Shown here: piece by piece, positions 25,287-34,903 of the stretch
How positions within the stretch are numbered: position 1 is the first letter of the stretch
How the letters are laid out: the number at the start of each line of letters is the position of its first letter
From: Eubacterium sp. 14-2
GTDB lineage: Bacteria > Bacillota > Clostridia > Lachnospirales > Lachnospiraceae
Assembly (NCBI RefSeq): GCF_000403845.2
Contig: NZ_KE159567.1
Coordinates: forward strand, 113,081 to 177,080
Length of the DNA stretch: 64,000 nucleotides
Direction of reading: 5' to 3'
Made by a program: the position numbers and the translations under genes
The notes under the pieces: model-generated
Told to the model about the DNA's origin: nothing
The model's database searches: none
The model's input: the letters and a program-made list of their open reading frames with translations, nothing else

Positions 25287-26606
25287 ATGAAAAGAGCAAT
25301 AGCCCTGTGCGGAGGAGGAACCAAAGGCGCCTATGAGCTGGGAGCCTGGAAAGCGCTGCGGGAACTTGGAATTCCGTACCAGATTGTAACAGGAACATCT
25401 ATCGGAGCCATCAACGGAGCTCTGATGGCAGCCGGGGATTTTGAGCAGGCCTGCGAACTCTGGGATACCATAGAGATGGAAAATGTAATGGCGGACGGAC
25501 TGAACCTTACCACAACCATAGAAGGAATGTATAATCAGCGTGAGGCCATCCGGCCTTTTCTGAAAAAATATGTGAAAAATAAAGGAGCGGATATTTCACC
25601 TTTTATTGAATTTATTGACCGGACGGTGGATGAGGAGCGGGTGCGCGCCTCCGGGAGGGATTACGGTCTGGTAACCGTGCAGGTAACCCCCATAAAACCC
25701 CTGGAGCTGACCTTAAATGAGATTCCTCAGGGGAAGCTGAAAGATTTTATTATGGCTTCCGCCTCTGTGTTCCCGGTATTTCCCATGCAGAAAATAGATG
25801 GGGTGACCTATCTGGACGGATGTTATTATGACAACCTGCCGGTGGATCTTGCATTGAAAATGGGAGCAGAAGAAGTGATAGCTGTGGATCTGCACACTTC
25901 GCCCAGCCATCCCAATTATGTAAATAAACCGTATGTGACATATATTACCCCCAGCCGGCCTCTGGGAACGATTTTAAATTTTGACAGAAAGGTTCTGGAT
26001 GACAATGTCAGGCTGGGCTATTACGATACCATGAAAGCCTTTGGACGCATGGCGGGAAAATCCTGTTGTTTTTATACGGAAGAACTGGGAGACTGGGACA
26101 AAGCCATCTGGAATTATTCTGCAAGGGTGGCGGCAGCGGAAGCCTGCCTCACAGAAGGAACGTTTAAACGATTTGTGAAACCTGGCAGCGGCAGACATCT
26201 CTGCGGCAGTATCGAGGAACATATCGGCAGAAAAACAGGATGCTATACCAGGGAAGATTATTTTCTGGGTGGGGCGGAAATCTGCGGTGAAATTTTTCAG
26301 ATTCCGGAAGAGACCCCCTGGGGGCTGAAAGCCTTTATCCGGGAAATACAGGGAAAAATAAAAGAGCCGGAGTTTTATACGGACAGGGATTCTTTTGGAA
26401 AGAAGCCGGGGAATGAACGGATTTCCGACCGAAACGTGGCAAAATCACGGGCAGACAGAAGTTTTCTGACAGGATGTATTTATTATGGATACAAACAGAG
26501 AATGCCCGGACTGGAGGAACAGCTGAATCTGCTGATGTTCCATCCGGGGGAGCTGGCGGCGGCCCTGTTTCTGCTGGCTGTGGAAGAAACAGACAATCCG
26601 GTGTAG
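25287..26606 (+). CDS. Patatin-like phospholipase with C-terminal extension
   Basis: The protein has 439 residues. The N-terminal 280 residues are a patatin lipid acyl hydrolase: oxyanion loop CGGGTKGAYELG, nucleophile Ser38 in GTSIG and Asp177 in YLDGCYYDN complete the Ser-Asp dyad. No signal peptide is seen, so it should act at the inner face of the membrane. The last 150 residues are an extension of unknown role. AGGAGGG precedes the chosen ATG by 7 bases; an upstream in-frame GTG at 25260 lacks an SD. A second patatin gene lies at 45406. Confidence 0.9.
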   Translation: MKRAIALCGGGTKGAYELGAWKALRELGIPYQIVTGTSIGAINGALMAAGDFEQACELWDTIEMENVMADGLNLTTTIEGMYNQREAIRPFLKKYVKNKGADISPFIEFIDRTVDEERVRASGRDYGLVTVQVTPIKPLELTLNEIPQGKLKDFIMASASVFPVFPMQKIDGVTYLDGCYYDNLPVDLALKMGAEEVIAVDLHTSPSHPNYVNKPYVTYITPSRPLGTILNFDRKVLDDNVRLGYYDTMKAFGRMAGKSCCFYTEELGDWDKAIWNYSARVAAAEACLTEGTFKRFVKPGSGRHLCGSIEEHIGRKTGCYTREDYFLGGAEICGEIFQIPEETPWGLKAFIREIQGKIKEPEFYTDRDSFGKKPGNERISDRNVAKSRADRSFLTGCIYYGYKQRMPGLEEQLNLLMFHPGELAAALFLLAVEETDNPV

Positions 26607-26661
26607 CACAACCGAAAACGGGGCATATAGTAATAGAGACAGAATAAATGGGAGTAAAGCA

Positions 26662-27279
26662 GTGGATTATAAACAGGAAATGTTTTACCGGATGCCGGAC
26701 AGGAATATGCCCAAAATGCCCTTTTATATGGCATACCCCATGCAGAATGTATATCTGGAAGAACTGGAATATGAAAAAGATATGCAGAAATTAAAAGATC
26801 TGTATCCCAAAGAAGTGAAATCCATTCAGGCACTGGTAGAAGAAGAATGTGACAAGATGGAATATGAAGGCAGTCTGATGTTTGACGAATATCCCGATAA
26901 ACTCATGCTCCGCCAGATTGTAAACCGGATTTATGACGGGGCCACGGGAGGCCAGATGAACATCCAGAGCTTTGAGGCAAGCCCCTATGAGGCAGAACAG
27001 TATGAAACAGATGACATGCAGGCCGAAGAACTTCCGCTGGAAGGCCGCATGGTGGAGCAGAGAAGGCCGCCAGGACCGGGCTGGGGACCGCCGCCACCGC
27101 CGCCGGGACCAGGCTGGGGACCGCCGCCACCGCCGCCAGGACCGGGCTGGGGCCCACCGCCACCGCCAGGAAGGCCTCCTCATGGCAACAATGGTCTGCA
27201 GAATCTGATCGAGGTACTGCTGTTTAACGAAATGTATCAGAGAAGATGCCGCCATAAACGCTGCCGCCGCTGGTGGTAG
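26662..27279 (+). CDS. Hypothetical protein with Gly/Pro/Trp repeats and basic tail
   Basis: This 205-residue protein starts at GTG behind GGGAG, 55 bp after the patatin gene. The N-terminal 130 residues are mainly charged helix with aromatic patches (FYRMPDRNMPKMPFYM). Three tandem units of the type GPGWGPPPPPP follow at about 137-170. The C-terminus ends in the Arg/Cys-rich RRCRHKRCRRWW. There is no signal peptide. Proteins of this make-up occur in spore-forming Firmicutes and could be coat or surface components, but I see no proof of that here. Confidence 0.7.
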   Translation: MDYKQEMFYRMPDRNMPKMPFYMAYPMQNVYLEELEYEKDMQKLKDLYPKEVKSIQALVEEECDKMEYEGSLMFDEYPDKLMLRQIVNRIYDGATGGQMNIQSFEASPYEAEQYETDDMQAEELPLEGRMVEQRRPPGPGWGPPPPPPGPGWGPPPPPPGPGWGPPPPPGRPPHGNNGLQNLIEVLLFNEMYQRRCRHKRCRRWW

Positions 27280-27311
27280 TCAGGCAGGATGCTGCATGTA
27301 TCGGAACAGGA

Positions 27312-27352
27312 AACTCTCTGCGGGACTGTGGAAGTTCTGCAGGGAGTTTTGT
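27312..27352 (+). terminator. Weak terminator after the proline-rich gene
   Basis: AACTCTCTGC (27312-27321) pairs with GCAGGGAGTT (27339-27348) with one mismatch, followed by TTGTTATC. It is the first element in the 27280-27629 gap. Confidence 0.5.
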
Positions 27353-27358
27353 TATCTT

Positions 27359-27405
27359 ACAGGAAAAACCTTTTCACGCTAAAGTGCGAAAGTGACTTTC
27401 CGTAG
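27359..27405. repeat. Dispersed intergenic hairpin repeat, copy 3
   Basis: CAGGAAAAACCTTTTCACGC, then TAAAGTGCGAAAGTGACTTT and CCGTAG, matches the family consensus with about the same divergence as copy 1. It lies after a terminator-like hairpin, as copies 2 and 4 do. Confidence 0.65.
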
Positions 27406-27498
27406 ATTTTGTGATAAAATGATTGAGAAATTGCGCTCTGTGGAAGAATGTAAGGAAAACGACGGATTAATAATTACCGGAAAGCCTGCCGGAAAGGA

Positions 27499-27526
27499 TT
27501 GACCTTTCAGGAGTTATGTGTATAAT
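27499..27526 (+). promoter_or_regulatory. Promoter of the methyltransferase gene
   Basis: TTGACC (27499-27504) and TATAAT (27521-27526) are 16 bp apart. The leader of about 95 nt includes a GGATCAG/CTGATCC pair (near 27570-27610) of unknown meaning. Confidence 0.65.
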
Positions 27527-27629
27527 GTTTGATAAATGCAGCCTGTGCAAACGGGGGATTTCAACAAGGATTCAGGGATCAGACAGAAGATTCTGGCGCC
27601 CTGATCCGGTAAAGTAAGAAAGGCCTGTT

Positions 27630-28832
27630 ATGAAGGAATTACACCAGTTACTGGAAAAATATTTAAACGAACAGCTTATTCATATGGTGCTCAGCGGCCC
27701 GCGGCACCGGGAGAGTGCCGCCAGAATTCTTATCCGCCCGGTTCTGATTAAAAATAACCTGGTATTCCAGGCCAGTGAATATCAGGAGAAAAAAGTATTT
27801 CACAGGAATTATTCCAAAGGGGAAGCAGCCGCGGAGATTGAGAACCGGATTACGGAATACCGTCAGCTTGCCCTGTCTTCTCAACAGGGACAGGCCACTG
27901 TGCTGGTGAGTAAAAAGGGCAGAATTACCATAAAGGAAAAACAGTGTCCGGTCTGTGCCGGTGCCGGAGCATTTCAGGATGGTTCAGGTGTTTTACCGAA
28001 GATAAAACAGGTGGATTTATCCCATAACCGGAAGAAAAACCATATTCTGGAGCCAGAACAGAAAGTGGACTTTCTGGTGGATCTGGGAGTTCAGACAAAA
28101 GAAGGAAAAATTGTTAAATCCAGATATGATAAATTCCGTCAGATAAACCGTTTCCTGGAGTTTATCGAAGATATACTTCCCCAGCTTCCCCAGGACAGGG
28201 AACTGACCATTCTGGATTTCGGCTGCGGGAAATCCTATCTGACTTTTGCCATGTACCATTATCTGAAAGAGCTGAAAGGGTATCAGGTGCATATTATCGG
28301 ACTGGATTTAAAAGCAGATGTGATAGAGACATGCAGCAGTCTGGCAGAAAAATACGGATATGACAGGCTGGAATTTCATGTGGGAGATATTGCCGGTTAT
28401 GAAGGGGTGACAGACGTGGATATGGTAGTCACCCTCCATGCCTGCGATACAGCTACCGATTATGCCCTGGACAGGGCGATCCGCTGGGGTGCCAGGGTGA
28501 TTCTGTCGGTGCCCTGCTGCCAGCATGAACTGAACCGGCAGATACAGAATGATTTACTGGCCCCGGTGCTGGGTTACGGACTGATAAAGGAACGGATGGC
28601 TGCGCTGATTACCGATGCCCTGCGGGGGCAGATTCTGGAGAGCAAAGGCTATCAGGTACAGATTCTGGAATTTATTGATATGGAGCATACGCCCAAAAAT
28701 ATTCTGATTCGTGCGGTGAAAAAAGGAAAGGCAAAAGACAGCAGGGGATACCGGGAAGTGATGGAATTTTTGCATACAGAGCCCACACTGGCTGTACTGC
28801 AGGATGGAAAGGAAGACAAACAGAATGCGTAA
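27630..28832 (+). CDS. SAM-dependent methyltransferase, Methyltransf_32-like
   Basis: The protein has 400 residues. The N-terminal 170 form an accessory domain with a CPVC pair near 110. Residues 175-370 form a class I methyltransferase domain: SAM-binding motif LDFGCGKSYL (195-204), an acidic GLDLK after strand 2, and the family blocks VTLHACDTATD and SVPCCQHE. These two blocks are typical of the Methyltransf_32 (GSTCD-like) family, whose bacterial members are thought to modify RNA; the substrate here is unknown. AGAAAGG precedes the ATG, and the last eight bases overlap the next gene. Confidence 0.88.
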   Translation: MKELHQLLEKYLNEQLIHMVLSGPRHRESAARILIRPVLIKNNLVFQASEYQEKKVFHRNYSKGEAAAEIENRITEYRQLALSSQQGQATVLVSKKGRITIKEKQCPVCAGAGAFQDGSGVLPKIKQVDLSHNRKKNHILEPEQKVDFLVDLGVQTKEGKIVKSRYDKFRQINRFLEFIEDILPQLPQDRELTILDFGCGKSYLTFAMYHYLKELKGYQVHIIGLDLKADVIETCSSLAEKYGYDRLEFHVGDIAGYEGVTDVDMVVTLHACDTATDYALDRAIRWGARVILSVPCCQHELNRQIQNDLLAPVLGYGLIKERMAALITDALRGQILESKGYQVQILEFIDMEHTPKNILIRAVKKGKAKDSRGYREVMEFLHTEPTLAVLQDGKEDKQNA

Positions 28833-31353
28833 AGGCTTGATAAAGACAGTGGTATTGCTGCTGGTTTTTTGTGTAACCGTTGGAATTACAGGGCTGTTCA
28901 GTCATCAGGACAGTACAGATATGACTTCCGAAATGGCTCCGGCTACCCTTCCGGTGGTGTATCTGCAGCGGGAAGATGTCAGAATCAATGAGTTGTACGG
29001 ATACAGCTCCGAAATGGATGGAACCGGAATGCGGGATACCATCACTCCCCTGGGAAAAGAACTGTCCCTGCCCATGGTGATAAAAACAGGGCAGAACCAG
29101 ATTGATGAAGTAACTTATGAAGTGCGCACCATGAATATGGAGCGGCTGGTTGAAGATGGAACACTGGATGATTTTACAGAAAAAAACGGTGAAATACATC
29201 TCACTCTGCAGTTTCAGAATATTCTGGAGGAAGAAACGGAATACATGCTGGTGATTTCTGTAAAATATCGTGAAAAGCAGGTGTATTATTATACCAGAAT
29301 TGCCAGAGAGAGCGACTATTATATCGGGGAATCCCTGGAATTTGTAAAGAATTTCCATGACCAGACCTTTGACAGGGAGAACGGGGACAGCCTTGCCACC
29401 TATCTGGAACCGGACAGCATGGGAGATAATACCACTTTGCAGAAAGTGACGATCCACTCCAGCCTGCGGCAGGTAACATGGGCAGATTTCCAGGGCGAGC
29501 GCCTGGAGCAGACCGTACCCTCTATCAAGGAAATGGGAAGTTCCTACAACACCATTATCCTTCCCTATGTGCTGACAGCCACAGGAGAGAACGGGGAAGT
29601 AGAATACTATAATGTGGAAGAGTATTACCGGGTCCGCTATGATCAGAGGGCGGGACGCATGTACCTGCTCAATTACGAGCGTACCATGAATCAGATTTTC
29701 CGGGGAGAAAACGGAAGGGTGAACCGGAACAAAATGCTTCTGGGTATCCGGTCGTCTGATGTGGAGCATATGGCAAATGAAAAAGGGAATATCATCGCCT
29801 TTGTCCAGGAAGGGGAACTCTGGAGTTACAACAGTGACAGCAACAGCCTTTCTCAGGTATACAGTTTCCGCAGTCCGGAAGGGATTTCAGACCGGGAAAA
29901 CAATTCCGCACACCAGATTCGGATTATGAAAATTGATGAGACAGGCAGCATGGATTTTGTGGTGTACGGATATATGAACCGGGGGCTCCACGAGGGGCAG
30001 ACAGGAATCAGCGTATACCATTATGACAGCGTGGGAAATACCATTGAAGAGGAGCTTTTTGTTCCCTCTGACAAATCTCCGGAAATGCTGAAAGCAGAAT
30101 GGGGAAAACTTTTCTATGTGAGCGACGGAAATATTTTTTATCTGCTGGCCAATGACGTGCTGTACCGGATCGACCTTTCCAACAGAAAGGCAAAACAGGT
30201 GATGGAAGGGCTGGAAACGGGAAATTATGCGGTGTCTGAGGACGGGCGTTATATTGCATGGCAGGAAGGAGAAGACCAGGATCAGGCCCATTCACTGAAA
30301 ATTATGGATCTGGAAGGAGAGGAAACCCGTATGGTTGAGGGCCATAAAGGAGAATATCTGAAGCCTGTGGGATTTGTGGAAAGCGATTTTGTGTATGGGG
30401 CTGCCAGAAAAGAAGACATTGTCACAGACGCTGCCGGAAATATCAGAGTTCCCATGTACCGGATTGTGATTGTAGACGAAAAATCCAGAGTGATCAAAGA
30501 TTACCAGAAAAGCGGTTATTATGTGTCGAAAGCATATGTGGAACAGGAAACTATTTTCCTGGACCGGGAAATCCGCACGGAGACAGGGTATGAAAGTGTG
30601 GAGCAGGATACCATAAAGAACCAGCAGCTGGAGTCTTCCAGGAAAATTATCCTGGAAACAACCCAGACGGAAAAGAAACAGTGCCAGGTCCGGATCGTTC
30701 TTGGAGAGTCTTTGGAAGAAACGGTGAGACAGCCTCAGGTGATGGTACCGAAGGAAGTGGTGCTGAAAGAAAAGAGAACCGTAAAGCTGGAAACAGGCAG
30801 CGAACAGGAAACTTATTATGTGTACAGCGGCGGAAAAATCCTGCTGTCCACTCCTTCCCTGAAAGAAGCTGTTATTTCTGCAGACCAGTCCATGGGCGTG
30901 GTCATCGGCCAGGAACAGAAATATATCTGGCAGAGAGGAAAGAAAAACGTACAGCCTGCAATCGGGCCGGGAACCGTGGATTTGTCCGGGGTAAGCGATA
31001 ATGATATTTCCCGCTGTCTGACATATCTGCTGAGAACAGAAGAAATCAATCTCGACGTGGACGACCTGGTTGCTCAGGGAGAGACTCCCAGGCAGATTCT
31101 GGAAGAGGCATTAAACGGAAGAAAAGTGATTGACCTGACAGGCTGCGGTGTGGAACAGGTACTGTATTATGTGAACCTGAATACTCCTGTATTTGCCATG
31201 GTGAAGCAGGAGGCTGTGCTGATTGTGGGATATGACGAACACAACACCCTTTTGTATTATCCGGATTTGAATGTGGTGCGCAAAATGGGAAGACAGGACA
31301 GCAATACCATGTTTGAAGAAGCCGGAAATGTATTTTTGGGCTATATCGAATAG
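28825..31353 (+). CDS. Membrane-anchored extracytoplasmic protein with propeller and C39-like end
   Basis: This 842-residue protein has a single N-terminal anchor (about 4-25) and a large outer part. Residues about 290-560 contain TolB/WD-like repeats with patterns such as NIIAFVQEGELWSYN and YAVSEDGRYIAWQEG. The last 110 residues (GCGVEQVLYYVNLNTPVFAM, then VLIVGYDEHNTLLYY) resemble a C39-type cysteine peptidase fold, but the usual His before VVGYD is replaced by Ala-Val, so it is probably inactive. AAGGAAG sits 8 bases before the ATG at 28825, which overlaps the methyltransferase stop. The function is unknown. Confidence 0.78.
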   Translation: MRKGLIKTVVLLLVFCVTVGITGLFSHQDSTDMTSEMAPATLPVVYLQREDVRINELYGYSSEMDGTGMRDTITPLGKELSLPMVIKTGQNQIDEVTYEVRTMNMERLVEDGTLDDFTEKNGEIHLTLQFQNILEEETEYMLVISVKYREKQVYYYTRIARESDYYIGESLEFVKNFHDQTFDRENGDSLATYLEPDSMGDNTTLQKVTIHSSLRQVTWADFQGERLEQTVPSIKEMGSSYNTIILPYVLTATGENGEVEYYNVEEYYRVRYDQRAGRMYLLNYERTMNQIFRGENGRVNRNKMLLGIRSSDVEHMANEKGNIIAFVQEGELWSYNSDSNSLSQVYSFRSPEGISDRENNSAHQIRIMKIDETGSMDFVVYGYMNRGLHEGQTGISVYHYDSVGNTIEEELFVPSDKSPEMLKAEWGKLFYVSDGNIFYLLANDVLYRIDLSNRKAKQVMEGLETGNYAVSEDGRYIAWQEGEDQDQAHSLKIMDLEGEETRMVEGHKGEYLKPVGFVESDFVYGAARKEDIVTDAAGNIRVPMYRIVIVDEKSRVIKDYQKSGYYVSKAYVEQETIFLDREIRTETGYESVEQDTIKNQQLESSRKIILETTQTEKKQCQVRIVLGESLEETVRQPQVMVPKEVVLKEKRTVKLETGSEQETYYVYSGGKILLSTPSLKEAVISADQSMGVVIGQEQKYIWQRGKKNVQPAIGPGTVDLSGVSDNDISRCLTYLLRTEEINLDVDDLVAQGETPRQILEEALNGRKVIDLTGCGVEQVLYYVNLNTPVFAMVKQEAVLIVGYDEHNTLLYYPDLNVVRKMGRQDSNTMFEEAGNVFLGYIE

Positions 31354-31513
31354 TGTTCCGGTAAATTATGGTTATTTTGTATATCAGAAAGGGGGAATGC
31401 CGGCTTTTTTGTAGCATTATGGTGCTGTTTTTGAACATAATATTTTAAATTTTCTTAAAATATGCTATAATTGTATGGAAAATATACGGCAGTTTTTTAA
31501 GGAAGGTGAGATT

Positions 31514-33025
31514 GTGGAAGAACATGTAAGAAAAAAGTATCCATATGCGAAAAAGGAAGATCAGATTAAACGGGCAAATCATTTCCTGACCTTTGGTTAT
31601 ATGGTTTTTTATTTCTTTATTTTATGCCTTGTCTGGATATCCTGCGCTCAGGGGGAAAAAACCGCAGGATTTGCCGGAATCATTACCCTGGTTATAGTGG
31701 CGGTAACAGGAGTTTCCGTTTATTTGAATAAAAGGGATCCTTACGGTGTGAATGTACGTTATCTTACCTTTGTGGGTCTCTTTATTGTGGCGTTTTCCAT
31801 GATGGTGTCCTTTGACGATTCCTTTGTGCGGTTTATGGCGGCGATCCCCTATATTGCATGTATTCTGTTTTTTAACCGAAAGTTTTCAGCCATATCCTGT
31901 ATGGCATGTTTTTTGCTAAATGTGGGAATTGTGGTCTGTAAAATTCTGGTTACGCATACTTATGAGGGAAAGGGTGCCAAGGAACAGATCTGGACTACGG
32001 TCTGCATAGCGGTGATGCTTTTTCTGATTTACTATACGGCACAGCTTGCGGAGAAATTCAACCATGATACCAGACACAGCCTGACACGGGAGCAGGAAAG
32101 CCAGAAAAAGGTTATGGAAAATGTGCTGGAAGTGGCGGAAGAAGTGCGGAGAGGTACGGAAGAAGTAGTGCAGATTGTAAATGAGCTGAATGCTTCCACA
32201 GAAATTGTAAACGGAGCCATGAAAGACATTTCTGACAGTAACCAGAGTACAGCAGAAAATATCCAGACCCAGACCATTCAGACTCAGAATATCCAGGATT
32301 CCATCGGAACCACCCTGGAACATTCGGAGAATATGGTGCAGGTGGCGAAACAGTCAGAGGAATTAAACAGTCAGAGCCTTGAAATAATGCACCATCTGAA
32401 ACGACAGTCAGACGTTATTGCTGATACGAACGGTGAAGTGGCAGCTTCCATGCATAAGCTGCAGGAGCGTACGGAAACGGTAAAAACCATAACAGATACT
32501 ATTTTTGAAATTTCCAGCCAGACCAATCTGCTGGCATTGAATGCATCCATTGAAAGTGCAAGAGCGGGAGAAGCCGGCAGAGGATTTGCGGTGGTGGCGG
32601 ATGAAATCCGCCAGCTTGCGGAACGGACCAAAGAGGAGACGGAGAGTATAGCGTCTATTCTCAATGAACTGTCAGAGGATGCCAGGGCGGCGGCAGAGGC
32701 AGTGTCCCGGTCTGTGGAAGCAGCTCAGGAGCAGGAACAGATGATTGACCAGGCTTCCGACAGTTTTGATAAAATGAATGGCAACGTAAATACCCTGATT
32801 GAAGACATTGACCAGATCGATCAGATGCTGGGCGGTCTTTCAGAGGCAAATAACCAGATAGTGGAAAATATCATGCATCTTTCCGCTACCACACAAGAAG
32901 TGACAGCTTCTTCTGTTCAGGCGGCGGATCTGAGTATGCAGAACCTGAATAATGCAGAGAATGCAAAATCTCTGTTAGGTAACGTATTGGAAGTATCCCA
33001 TCAGTTGGATCAGTATATCAGTTAA
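31514..33025 (+). CDS. Methyl-accepting chemotaxis-like receptor with polytopic membrane sensor
   Basis: The 503-residue protein starts at GTG behind AAGGAAGG. A TATAAT at 31466-31471 puts the transcript start near 31478, which rules out the in-frame ATG at 31475. About six membrane helices (residues 23-185) with very short loops replace the usual periplasmic domain. A long coiled coil follows with the receptor tip [20 protein letters not shown] and [17 protein letters not shown]. It should signal to CheA or a similar kinase. No che genes lie near. The membrane unit may itself sense lipid, potential or a small ligand. Confidence 0.88.
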   Translation: MEEHVRKKYPYAKKEDQIKRANHFLTFGYMVFYFFILCLVWISCAQGEKTAGFAGIITLVIVAVTGVSVYLNKRDPYGVNVRYLTFVGLFIVAFSMMVSFDDSFVRFMAAIPYIACILFFNRKFSAISCMACFLLNVGIVVCKILVTHTYEGKGAKEQIWTTVCIAVMLFLIYYTAQLAEKFNHDTRHSLTREQESQKKVMENVLEVAEEVRRGTEEVVQIVNELNASTEIVNGAMKDISDSNQSTAENIQTQTIQTQNIQDSIGTTLEHSENMVQVAKQSEELNSQSLEIMHHLKRQSDVIADTNGEVAASMHKLQERTETVKTITDTIFEISSQTNLLALNASIESARAGEAGRGFAVVADEIRQLAERTKEETESIASILNELSEDARAAAEAVSRSVEAAQEQEQMIDQASDSFDKMNGNVNTLIEDIDQIDQMLGGLSEANNQIVENIMHLSATTQEVTASSVQAADLSMQNLNNAENAKSLLGNVLEVSHQLDQYIS

Positions 33026-33036
33026 AGGAGGATAAT

Positions 33037-33390
33037 ATGGATAAGGACGATATCAGAGTACAGTTAATCAGACAGTTTCCGGCAGAAGTGGTAGAGCAGA
33101 AAGGCTCCATGGACAAAATGTATTATTCCTGTCCTACCTGCGGCAGAATGGTTTCTCTGGGTATGGACAAGTGCGGAGGTTGCAGCCAGATTTTAAGCTG
33201 GAAAAGTATCAATCAGAAGGAATCTCCTAACGGGAAGAGAAAGGCGAAGCTGGAATTCGAGGTTTCAGAGGAATTTACTGTGGGAGACTGCAGGAAATGC
33301 CCCATTTCCTACATAGACACCAACGGTTCCCAGAGCGCTTATGAATGTCCTCTGAAGATGCGGGGCGCCTGCCGGATTGTATTATCTTAA
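33037..33390 (+). CDS. Small cysteine-rich (zinc-ribbon-like) protein
   Basis: This 117-residue protein lies 11 bp after the receptor gene, with AAAGGAGG in front. Cysteines are arranged as CPTC and CGGC (a zinc-ribbon) in the first half and CRKCP, C, C in the second half, so two metal sites are likely. There are no membrane segments. It is probably co-transcribed with the receptor and the MATE gene. Function unknown. Confidence 0.75.
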   Translation: MDKDDIRVQLIRQFPAEVVEQKGSMDKMYYSCPTCGRMVSLGMDKCGGCSQILSWKSINQKESPNGKRKAKLEFEVSEEFTVGDCRKCPISYIDTNGSQSAYECPLKMRGACRIVLS

Positions 33391-33411
33391 GGAGGAGGGG
33401 GAATCATTCGT

Positions 33412-34776
33412 ATGCAGAACAAATCATCTACGTTGTTGACGGAGGGGAGTATCTGGAAAAAGATTATTGCTTTTGCCATACCGATTTTTCTGGGCAACCT
33501 GTTTCAGCAGCTTTATAATACGGCAGATTCCCTGATTGTAGGAAATTTTATAGGAAGTGACGCTCTTGCGGCAGTCAGTTCCTCCGGGAACCTGATTTTC
33601 CTGATGGTGGGATTTTTCAGCGGTATTGCCATGGGAGCAGGCGTGGTCATTGCCCGTTATTACGGAGCCAGAAGAGCGGAGGAAGTGTCCGCGGCGGTAC
33701 ATACGCTGGTGGCTTTCGGCCTTGCGGCGGGGGTATTTCTGACGGTTGCAGGAGTTATGATTACGCCTCAGATTCTGACATGGATGGGGACGCCGGAAAC
33801 GGTGTTCCCCAATTCTGTTTTGTATTTCAGAATCTATTTTGCAGGTTCCCTGGGATTTGTCATGTACAATGTTTTTGTGGGAATTCTGCAGTCTGTGGGA
33901 GACAGCAGACACCCGCTGATTTACCTGATTATTTCCTCTGTTACCAATATTGTACTGGATCTTTTGTTTATTGCAGTGCTGGACATGGGAGTGGGGGCTG
34001 CAGGAGCCGCCACCATTATTTCTCAGTTTTTCAGTGCATTTCTCTGTCTGATCCGGCTGACCAGGACAGAGGAAGAGTACCGGGTGGAGCTCAGGAAAAT
34101 CAGGTTTGACGGAAATATGATGCGCCAGATTATTTCCAATGGGCTTCCGGCAGGGGTACAGAATTCCATTATTGCGCTGGCGAATGTGGTGGTGCAGTCC
34201 AACATCAATGTATTCGGCATGACTGCGGTGGCAGGCTGCGGCGCCTATTCCAAGATTGAAGGCTTTGGCTTTCTGCCCATCACCTGCTTTGCCCTTTCCC
34301 TGACTACCTTTATCAGTCAGAACCTGGGGGCAAAAGAGTATGAGCGTGCCAGAAAGGGAGCCAGATTCGGGATTTTCTGCTCCATTATCACAGCGGAGCT
34401 TGTGGGAATCTGTATTTATATTTTTATTCCCACACTGATACAGGCTTTCGACAGCAATCCGGCGGTTGTCCGGTTCGGAACCACACAGGCCAGGACCGTA
34501 ACCCTGTTTTATTTTCTGCTGGCCTTTTCCCACTGTCTGGCCGGAATTTTCCGGGGAGCCGGGAAGTCCATAGTGCCCATGGTGGTGATGCTGCTCTGCT
34601 GGTGCGTTATTCGAATTACCTACATAACGGTTGCCGTGAAACTGGTTCCGGTTATCCGCACCGTATTCTGGGCCTACCCTCTGACCTGGAGTTTAAGCTC
34701 GATTATATTTTTAATTTATTTTCTGAAAGCAGACTGGATTCACGGGTTTGAGCGGCAGGAGCAGGCAAATGCCTGA
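33412..34776 (+). CDS. MATE-family efflux transporter
   Basis: This 454-residue protein has twelve hydrophobic segments and the two-fold MATE pattern (PIFLGNLFQQLYNTADSLIV near the start; FISQNLGAKEYERARKGA at the second repeat). MATE proteins export drugs or metabolites in exchange for Na+ or H+; the substrate cannot be read here. AGGAGGAGGG lies about 10 bases before the ATG. It follows the zinc-ribbon gene by 21 bp. The divergent AT-rich gap beyond it holds a TATAAT at 34829-34834 that may serve rubrerythrin. Confidence 0.93.
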   Translation: MQNKSSTLLTEGSIWKKIIAFAIPIFLGNLFQQLYNTADSLIVGNFIGSDALAAVSSSGNLIFLMVGFFSGIAMGAGVVIARYYGARRAEEVSAAVHTLVAFGLAAGVFLTVAGVMITPQILTWMGTPETVFPNSVLYFRIYFAGSLGFVMYNVFVGILQSVGDSRHPLIYLIISSVTNIVLDLLFIAVLDMGVGAAGAATIISQFFSAFLCLIRLTRTEEEYRVELRKIRFDGNMMRQIISNGLPAGVQNSIIALANVVVQSNINVFGMTAVAGCGAYSKIEGFGFLPITCFALSLTTFISQNLGAKEYERARKGARFGIFCSIITAELVGICIYIFIPTLIQAFDSNPAVVRFGTTQARTVTLFYFLLAFSHCLAGIFRGAGKSIVPMVVMLLCWCVIRITYITVAVKLVPVIRTVFWAYPLTWSLSSIIFLIYFLKADWIHGFERQEQANA

Positions 34777-34903
34777 CCGACAGTTCAGGGCGGAACAGAA
34801 ATTACAGATTTTACGGTAAACTGCTGCATATAATTTCCATGTCTGCACATACTACCTGCGTAAATATTTTCAGGAAGAATGGGAAGAAAGGCAGGAGACA
34901 GTT

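Noticed and set aside
28672-29769. Minus-strand open frame of 365 codons
   Set aside because: Antisense to the methyltransferase and secreted-protein genes, with shadow-type composition.
33424-34533. Minus-strand open frame of 369 codons
   Set aside because: Antisense to the MATE gene, with very unusual amino acid content.
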